Below, one piece after another: positions 18,101-22,520 of a stretch of DNA of 22,520 bases. The DNA comes from Sphacelaria rigidula (lineage: Eukaryota; Phaeophyceae; Sphacelariales): NCBI GenBank assembly GCA_964200075.2, contig CAXNAA020000329.1, positions 1-22,520 of the forward strand, in the 5' to 3' direction. Position 1 is the first letter of the stretch. Every line of letters begins with the position of its first letter. Both the position numbers and the translations under genes were made by a program. Under the pieces are notes generated by a model. The model searched no databases, was not told where the DNA came from, and saw only the letters and a list, made by a program, of their open reading frames with translations.

Positions 18101-19298
18101 GAGGGCGCTTTGCTGGAGGGAAGGGCTGCCTTAGCCTCGGTAGAGACCAGCAGATCTGCTGTCGCACTGGAGTTGGCCGATGCAAAAGAGGTGGTCGTGA
18201 TAATGGGGCAGCAAAAAGAGGAGATGGCGGAAGCCAAAGTCAGAGAGGAGGCGCTGCGGGTAGAAATTGACGCAATCAACAAAACCCTTCAGGTGAACGA
18301 ACGAAAGGGCGCGCAAACCAAGGCCTAGCTTCACGACTTCGCCTGGAAACAGGAAGTGCTAAAACAGCCATCGCGGAATGCTTGAGCAACCGAATACGAC
18401 TGCGTGCTTCGAAAAACCACACGCCTTTCCGTTACTGTGGTGCAGCATGCAGCAGGAGTTTGGTAGAAGTGTAGATGCAAATGCGTCTGGCGGGTAAGTA
18501 AAGATTGTACTAGAAATGTACTCAATTCACATGAACTCTCTCATGTTTCACGTGATGAACGGAGCAACCCGGATGGAGACTCGATTTTTCCACCTATTGA
18601 AATGGAATGGACGATGGGTTATGCAATAGGGCGCAGAGACGGTGATGGAAAGAGAGCGCCGGACGTGGGGAGAGACGAAAGTCGATATGCAAAAGCAAGT
18701 GGAAGGGGCCGAGAGGAGGTGCGAGAGTATGCAAACTTTCGCCAATGGCTTGCAAGAGCAGCATAGAGACATGGGGCATCGTTATCAGCAGGTGCGACAC
18801 CGTTAGGTATCTATGGATACCGGACGACAATTATCGTACGGGTGCGATTGCTATGAAGCTACACACGCGAAATACGTGGTGAGATCGAGTCCTGCAGGAT
18901 ACACCTGCGTACTTGTAGCCTGCCATTGGCTGTATACTCCTTTCGTCCGAGAGAGGCGTATCGTGATGTTCAAGCTACCGTATGGTCGTCGCGTTTGAGA
19001 TCACTAGCAACCAGGCACATCACACTGGCGCCCGCATGCTAGCCACGTTTCTTGCTTCCTGCCTGTATGCACTTGAAGTGCTCCAACGCATGCTTATAGT
19101 TTATGAGATGCGTACGCGAGAAGATGAAAATATTGGTGATGTTTCGCACTAAATGAGGGAGGTATTAGCGGTACCATGTGTGCGACCAATAAACACCGGG
19201 GTAAACAACTTATGCCTCTTACGGGCGACATATGCGAGGTTTCCGCCCCGTTTGCCCATCAGCATGCTGAGCGGCTGCGCTTACTTCGCAACCGGTAG
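9077..19298 (+). CDS. Split gene (18 coding exons) for a ~663-aa long coiled-coil protein
   Basis: Coding join: 9077-9183, 9429-9506, 9813-9948, 10276-10441, 10761-10843, 11491-11564, 12608-12695, 12998-13077, 13510-13590, 14063-14138, 14941-15033, 15260-15372, 15991-16069, 16956-17159, 17777-17881, 18062-18292, 18630-18791, 19263-19298. Every intron is GT-AG, phases agree at all 17 junctions (2,2,0,1,0,2,0,2,2,0,0,2,0,0,0,0,0), and no internal stop occurs. Residues 1-61 are Gly/Asp/Glu-rich and not helical-looking; residues ~62-663 are a charged Leu/Ala/Glu/Lys/Arg/Gln helix with only two prolines (P71, P346), so a two-segment coiled-coil rod is predicted. No catalytic motif, signal peptide or membrane segment is visible. 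ATG 9077 has G at -3 and +4 and an in-frame TAG six bases upstream. The N-terminus MGSRTTY fits the N-myristoylation pattern. Family unknown; a structural, cytoskeletal or tethering role is inference from architecture only. Least certain are the first two exons and the last. Confidence 0.85.
9429..9506 (+). CDS. Coiled-coil gene exon 2 (residues 36-62), acidic linker
   Basis: The acceptor follows the pyrimidine-rich tract ending ttgtctccgaag; the donor is a consensus gtgagt. Encodes an acidic segment (YEVGANEVDGDGDSACGEEF). One base completes Gly36 and the terminal AT joins the G of exon 3 to make Met62. Support is phase agreement on both sides rather than coiled-coil content. Confidence 0.55.
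9813..9948 (+). CDS. Coiled-coil gene exon 3 (residues 62-107)
   Basis: Acceptor cgtgactcag, donor gtgtat. The first clearly helical exon: DRLRKQLEKAKDSRK followed by LAALERAKE. Contains P71, the only proline of the N-terminal half of the rod. Ends in phase 0. Confidence 0.85.
10276..10441 (+). CDS. Coiled-coil gene exon 4 (residues 108-163)
   Basis: Acceptor ctctatcctcag, donor gtgaga. Encodes DVEEKIDLVTEELRQERRRL and then ILQLEAKLDEGTEKA, a strongly heptad-like helix. Ends in phase 1, the only phase-1 junction of the gene. Confidence 0.9.
10761..10843 (+). CDS. Coiled-coil gene exon 5 (residues 163-190)
   Basis: Acceptor ctgactgttag, donor gtgtgt. GG completes Gly163, then ELSCSLDDLREEAASYKREL and AKANARA. 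Ends in phase 0. Confidence 0.85.
11491..11564 (+). CDS. Coiled-coil gene exon 6 (residues 191-215)
   Basis: Acceptor ttatttccgtgaag (AAG type, so slightly weak), donor gtaaga. Encodes DLDVERRDQELQQRWAEATR and onward; AA at the end joins A of exon 7 to give Lys215. Without splicing the frame ends at TAA two bases later. Confidence 0.8.
11783..11840 (+). repeat. Dispersed repeat copy A, in intron 6
   Basis: About 58 bases starting gggtcggacgaataaatgat and ending gtgtaattgattcg. It matches 14469-14525 in the same orientation with about seven differences including one indel. The short inverted pair AATTAC/GTAATT lies inside this copy. Possibly a fragment of a small non-autonomous element. Confidence 0.85.
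12608..12695 (+). CDS. Coiled-coil gene exon 7 (residues 215-244)
   Basis: Acceptor caactcggcag, donor gtgatc. Encodes MDDVRRSLLVEKQALSAETE and continues through KMDFQ. One leading base completes Lys215, matching the phase of exon 6 across a 1043-nt intron. Confidence 0.87.
12998..13077 (+). CDS. Coiled-coil gene exon 8 (residues 245-271)
   Basis: Acceptor ctggaatttcag, donor gttaga. Encodes VDERVREAVDAYQRREKKLE and EDLDALR. Ends in phase 2 with AG. Confidence 0.88.
13510..13590 (+). CDS. Coiled-coil gene exon 9 (residues 271-298)
   Basis: Acceptor ctccaacag|gag, donor gtaggc. Encodes RIGEKYKGKLAQANKD and an Ala-rich helix. CAGGAG at the boundary is a NAGNAG tandem acceptor: using the second site removes one Arg without changing frame. 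Confidence 0.87.
14063..14138 (+). CDS. Coiled-coil gene exon 10 (residues 298-323)
   Basis: Acceptor ttgtgctgccag, donor gtaggg. Encodes VASEEDARRSDLFKQIEKLS then QTLQE. The leading G completes Arg298; ends in phase 0. Confidence 0.88.
14469..14525 (+). repeat. Dispersed repeat copy B, in intron 10
   Basis: About 57 bases starting gggtcggacaaatcaatgat and ending gtgtaagtgattcg, direct-orientation match to 11783-11840. Further ATTCG-type words follow (acgaatcaatcaatc near 14532; two gatgattcg words at 14691-14715), so the element may extend to about 14720 in this copy. Confidence 0.85.
14941..15033 (+). CDS. Coiled-coil gene exon 11 (residues 324-354)
   Basis: Acceptor ctccctgcaataag, donor a perfect gtgagt. 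Encodes AEARSDALAADLTEKNKLIY then TLPELQRATAD. P346 lies here and probably marks a break or hinge in the rod. Confidence 0.85.
15260..15372 (+). CDS. Coiled-coil gene exon 12 (residues 355-392)
   Basis: Acceptor tacgtttggcag, donor gtgagc. Encodes AREGLRSANNRFDQEVMRMN and ALEKQTMECK. Ends in phase 2 with AA, completed by A of exon 13. Confidence 0.88.
15921..15950 (+). repeat. Three ~10-bp CAACACTCAC units in intron 12
   Basis: aaacactcac, caacactcac, caacacccac in tandem, ending 40 bases before the acceptor of exon 13. Confidence 0.9.
15991..16069 (+). CDS. Coiled-coil gene exon 13 (residues 392-418)
   Basis: Acceptor gtgttcacacag, donor gttggt. Encodes KLESTLDDAEARVLKAETLA then AAERKE. 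Preceded by CA-rich tandem sequence in the intron. Confidence 0.88.
16511..16566 (+). repeat. Two 28-bp degenerate tandem units in intron 13
   Basis: agtcgttaccgataccacac (first unit start) and agtagttacagatatcacac (second unit start) are adjacent, period 28, roughly three quarters identical. Confidence 0.7.
16853..16884 (+). repeat. (TCTCATGG)x3 plus one variant unit
   Basis: Three exact 8-bp units then TCCAATGG, located in intron 13 about 70 bases before the acceptor of exon 14. Confidence 0.95.
16956..17159 (+). CDS. Coiled-coil gene exon 14 (residues 419-486)
   Basis: Acceptor gtcgttgtggcag, donor gtgtta. 68 codons including LTESRSKVEALSRQLKYAQQ and MNEEADRKLAEKQ. The second-longest exon, phase 0 on both sides, so it could be skipped without a frame change. 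Confidence 0.9.
17777..17881 (+). CDS. Coiled-coil gene exon 15 (residues 487-521)
   Basis: Acceptor tcgctcatccag, donor gtatgc. Encodes QEIELCRERLEEVDAETRHL and then AEAEARAHQQK. Symmetric phase 0/0. Confidence 0.9.
18062..18292 (+). CDS. Coiled-coil gene exon 16 (residues 522-598)
   Basis: Acceptor cttcgtcgtctgcag, donor gtgaac. The longest exon, 77 codons, including YMERISSLEGALLEGRAALA and REEALRVEIDAINKTLQ. The frame would run only a further 12 codons to a stop if unspliced. Confidence 0.9.
18630..18791 (+). CDS. Coiled-coil gene exon 17 (residues 599-652)
   Basis: Acceptor gttatgcaatag, donor gtgcga (weak). Encodes ETVMERERRTWGETKVDMQK and LQEQHRDMGHRYQQ. If the weak donor is not used the frame continues only VRHR and stops at TAG 18804-18806, giving a shorter alternative C-terminus. 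Confidence 0.82.
19188..19193 (+). promoter_or_regulatory. AATAAA motif, candidate poly(A) signal for the short 3' end
   Basis: AATAAA lies about 380 bases after the TAG that would end the exon-17 read-through form. It sits inside intron 17 of the long form. Motif only; poly(A) signals in this lineage may be degenerate. Confidence 0.2.
19263..19298 (+). CDS. Coiled-coil gene exon 18, probable last exon (residues 653-663 and stop)
   Basis: A strong pyrimidine tract (tttccgccccgtttgcccatcag) precedes 11 codons, HAERLRLLRNR, then TAG. The phase fits exon 17 and the peptide continues the charged helix. The alternative end is read-through of exon 17 to TAG at 18804-18806. Confidence 0.5.
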   Translation, partial: HAERLRLLRNR

Positions 19299-19757
19299 CC
19301 ACCTGTGTCACTAATCGCGCCACTCTCCAAATTAGACGTGTTTTTGACGTGTAACGTATCATTCTGCAGCATTGTTCTCATCGGAGCACGGCCAAATGAC
19401 TGGTTCACGTCATTGAATGATTGCCGCACATCAACTGACCCCCATGGGACGTATTGAGGTCAACACTGTCAACACTGTGGTAACGAGCTAGGAGTGTCTT
19501 GCTCAAGGAAAACACAAGGAAAGCACTCGCTGACGAAGAAAAATGATAAACAAACAAGAAGATAGGATAACGGAGTGTACCGGGGAAAACGGAAAAAACA
19601 GACGAGACAGATATAAGGAAGAAACGTCGTGTTTCAATGCCTCCCTTACAAAATGAGTGCGTATAAATTGCACAAAGGTACGAAGGCATGATGAAGAGCA
19701 CAATGTATGCGGTCTAGGATGGCGAAATGCGCAGCGTAAGTAGAGGTGTATACGTGA

Positions 19758-19763
19758 AATAAA
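19758..19763 (+). promoter_or_regulatory. AATAAA motif, candidate poly(A) signal for the long 3' end
   Basis: AATAAA lies about 460 bases after the TAG of exon 18. Motif evidence only. Confidence 0.2.
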
Positions 19764-21338
19764 CGTCTACGCCCAGCACGCACAGAACGATGTCTACAGA
19801 GATCCATACAACACCGTGGGCATGTCCTCCCAATGACATCCAGCTGGTTCCACCAACAGAAGTTTTAAACGACACCGCGACTATTCTCAATAACCACAGA
19901 AGCGAAGCTCAGATCCTACAAGCGTTGGACACAGCGACCTGATACTGAAATCAAGACGACACAGCACCCTTGTGCCTTGTCTGAACTGGCAACCCCCGTG
20001 CGATCCATGCCGAAACAAGTAATGGCACTCTCGAGCTACTGTATTGTAAATGCAGACGCGTCGATTCCACTCGTACCAGAGTTTTGGTCATATGTCATTG
20101 CTGGAAGCCGTGGAGCTACAAAATTTATGTGCCCTGGGTGATTGCAAACATAACGATTTTTTGTTCCCATTTTCCAATCTGCGCCACATCCCGCGTAAAA
20201 CCACTTTCAAAGCTTTGAAATAAGACACATACGTCAAGTTGTTTAGATATTCTGTTTTCTCACTTTCCCCGTCTTTTGTGGAGGCCATATGTCTTCTTGT
20301 TGTTTTTCACGTGCGAAATAGCATTTGCATCGCCGCAATGAAGCACCCATGACTACGGATCGCTCTAGATGCGGTCGAAGAATACGTCCATGTTCCCGTT
20401 TTCGACCAACCCTCGCTGCTCGAGGAAATTCACACCAAAGATCTCGGGGTACTACATACATGAAGAACTGTGGTAAGAAATTGCGTCAATTGTTTCGTTC
20501 TTACCTCCTGTCAGCGAGTCACCGTTCGAATTCTGACCCGAGGTTTTACACGTACTTCGATCAACATTCGAACTACTGGAAGGTGAAATCTTGCCGGGTT
20601 TTTCTCCACCTCTCATTGCATCATATTCCACATGACGACTTTGGGGAGTGCCGGGGTAGACCTAGTATCATCAAGAACCAGGATGCCTTGAAGTTAGGGG
20701 AAGTAAAACAAAAGAAGACTTATCGACGTTTATATTGTTTTTGCACTGTAGGACATGTGTACAGGATGGTTCCAGCAAGAGGAATGAGAACGCGTCGCCG
20801 GGATTTCTTTGCGACCTTGACAGCTATGATTTAAATTTTTTGCACATCCCTCGTGGAAACAAAGCGAAACTAAACTATGTTTTCAATGGAAAACAAAAAT
20901 TTCACGCTTGAAGCAAGCAATATGCCGAAGTATTATCCATACGAAACGGAAAAAATCAAAATGCTCACTCTCGATGCAAGAGATTAAAGTAGTTCGTTGG
21001 TAGCGAAAGTAGTTAGCCAATTTGACTATCGCTCATTGTTTTTTCATGAGTTATGATATGAACATTGCAACCACGTGGGCATGCAACATACTATTACTTT
21101 TCCCACTTGCTTATGTTTTCGTGCATCCAACATCAAGCTTTCCAGGGTGATCGTTTTTTTGTTGAAACAGCATGAATTCACCTAAATGTGGAACTATCTC
21201 GAGCTCAGAGTAAAAAATACAGAAGAAGTCACAACCACGGCCTAGATAGTATGAATGCGCACAAGTGTGCCAAAGTTCACATCCTAACCCGTAGAAGTGA
21301 TCGGGGAGAAAGCAAAAGTACATTGCTTCGAGAGCAAC

Positions 21339-21362
21339 GCTGCTGCTGATGCTGCTGCTGAT
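21339..21362 (+). repeat. GCTGCTGCTGAT x2
   Basis: Two exact 12-bp units, read as Ala-Ala-Ala-Asp in the open frame 21297-21572, which otherwise has no support as a gene. Confidence 0.9.
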
Positions 21363-21815
21363 GTAGTAAGCCATTTTCCCACCAAGGTGTTTCTCCGTAG
21401 ATTTGATAAGTTTGGGCTTGAAATCGATACACAAACACACTTGTGGAACGAAAATACAGGCAACGGCAGACTTCAAAAAGTTTCATTCTTGCCAATTAAA
21501 TCGACGTGTTCGTTCATTCAAGTTGTGAAAAACGTTGAGAAACCGTTAAATACTAGAGTATCTCGAATCTAGGGTCGAAAATGAGTATCACTCACGATCC
21601 TTGAATCTGGAGTGCGCACACGTGTGTAGATTTTTCAACCATAACTCGTAACTTATAACTCGTGATACCCATATGAAAAGAGACGGAAACGTAATGTCAG
21701 CTTGTGAAGTATGACGAGTATGTGTATAAACCGTCATGAAACGGCTGCTTCTGCGTTACATTCGATGTTTCCTAGTGAAGCAGCAAGCCGCTGCGTATAT
21801 GCGGCCACGGTCTCA

Positions 21816-21826
21816 TTTTTTTTTTT
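21816..21826 (+). repeat. 11-base T homopolymer
   Basis: Uninterrupted T run directly upstream of the ATCACC-type tandem sequence. Confidence 0.95.
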
Positions 21827-21835
21827 GCTGCTGTA

Positions 21836-21904
21836 TCTCATCACCACAACATATATCACCACAATATATATCACCACCTATCACTAGTTATCACTAGTTA
21901 TCAC
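21836..21904 (+). repeat. Mixed ATATATCACCAC / TATCACTAGT tandem sequence
   Basis: Successive related units: atcaccacaacat, atatcaccacaat, atatcaccacct, then tatcactagt twice and a partial third. Low-complexity satellite-like patch. Confidence 0.8.
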
Positions 21905-22098
21905 GATCAAACAAACCGGGGTGCTCAACCATAGCTCTATGCATGTTACTCGCGGATCCGAGAGAAGTGTAGGCGATACTTCTCCTTGTCAATACTGGGA
22001 CGAGCCTGTATGTGCTCTCACGTCACCCCTAATTATTCATCCGGGGGTACCCGACAGTGAATATAGAACTGCGACTTCTACTGTAGAACCAGCTTGTC

Positions 22099-22125
22099 GT
22101 GTAGTGTGTAGTGTGTAGTGGGTAG
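22099..22125 (+). repeat. (GTGTAGT)x3 plus partial unit
   Basis: Three exact 7-bp units and a variant GGGTAG. A short palindrome TTCTACTGTAGAA ends at about 22088. Confidence 0.9.
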
Positions 22126-22437
22126 AAACAGCTTGGAGCGTTTCTCTGAGTGGGAGCACTAGAGCAATAGCACGCGGAGTGGTAAGGCTTTTCACGCGCA
22201 AGGCAAGCTTTCACATGGTCATATTTGATTCTGACGGCAATAGTGAAAATGTGACGTGAACGTTTTCCAAGGGGAAAGGCACACGTTTTTGTGGGGGGGC
22301 ATATGCAAGCTGCTGGATATTTGTAAAATGTCCCAACTCCAAGGCTTTTCCAAACCGTAACTCCGTTGTGCCCAACCGTAACGAAAACTTGGTTACACGA
22401 CACTCTTTTTTAAATCCGAAGAGTCTCCCTACGATAG

Positions 22438-22450
22438 CCCCCCCCCCCCC
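22438..22450 (+). repeat. 13-base C homopolymer
   Basis: An uninterrupted C run close to the right end of the window, followed by AAAAG. Prone to length error. Confidence 0.95.
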
Positions 22451-22520
22451 AAAAGATGCTCCGTCTCGAAAGGGATGCGTGGTCAATGGTCATACGACGA
22501 ATGCAAGCAACAAAGAAAAA

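Larger units (their letters stand above)
19299..22520. other. Downstream region: 3' UTR then non-coding, repeat-bearing DNA
   Basis: Contains a purine-rich tract (19500-19630), a 50-codon ORF at 19790-19942 whose +1 frame is then open to about 20140, a 169-codon Arg/His/Ser-rich open frame at 20325-20834, and the small repeats listed separately. No frame has a recognised motif or an exon chain. Confidence 0.6.

Noticed and set aside
20325-20834. 169-codon plus-strand open frame, and an embedded open stretch (20353-20460) reading VEEYVHVPVFDQPSLLEE
   Set aside because: The long frame is Arg/His/Ser-rich without motifs. The embedded stretch looks protein-like but is only 36 codons, bounded by stops, with weak splice sites.
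1-22520. CRISPR array, bacterial operon, prophage or defence system
   Set aside because: No regularly spaced repeats, no tightly packed ORFs and clear spliceosomal introns; the DNA is eukaryotic.

Overview
The window looks like nuclear DNA from an intron-rich eukaryote. No stretch is densely packed with long ORFs, there are no ribosome-binding-site/operon patterns, and the one convincing gene is a chain of short exons (33-231 nt) joined by GT-AG introns of about 180-1040 nt. Exon and intron sizes, the moderate GC content and a short CCCTAA-type telomere-like patch would fit a brown alga or another stramenopile. That lineage call is an inference, because no taxon-diagnostic gene is present.

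Positions 1-9076: no gene can be established. The stretch holds short open frames at chance density, pyrimidine- and purine-rich tracts, a 13-G run, a degenerate telomere-like patch (3221-3263) and a cluster of short direct and inverted repeats (about 7005-7390). The latter includes a perfect 10-bp hairpin and a 44-bp tandem duplication. One minus-strand ORF (1488-1844) has a more coding-like composition than its surroundings and is listed at low confidence.

Positions 9077-19298: one plus-strand split gene that I rebuilt by hand as 18 coding exons. All 17 junctions are GT-AG and keep the reading frame across phases 0, 1 and 2, and every exon-encoded segment is the same kind of charged, Leu/Ala/Glu/Lys/Arg/Gln-rich helix. 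The predicted protein is about 663 residues. It has a roughly 60-residue Gly/Asp/Glu-rich N-terminus starting with a possible N-myristoylation signal, followed by about 600 residues of nearly uninterrupted coiled coil with only two prolines. I do not recognise the family; it resembles generic myosin-tail/SMC/golgin-like rods. Introns make up roughly 80% of the locus and carry a dispersed repeat pair (introns 6 and 10), three short tandem arrays, a possible 18-nt microexon and a possible frame-breaking cryptic exon.

Positions 19299-22520: downstream sequence with AATAAA motifs, purine-rich and low-complexity tracts (11 T, 13 C, (GTGTAGT)3, GCTGCTGCTGAT x2, ATCACC/ATCACTAGTT tandems) and no supportable gene. 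No rRNA, tRNA, CRISPR, prophage or intact transposon was seen.
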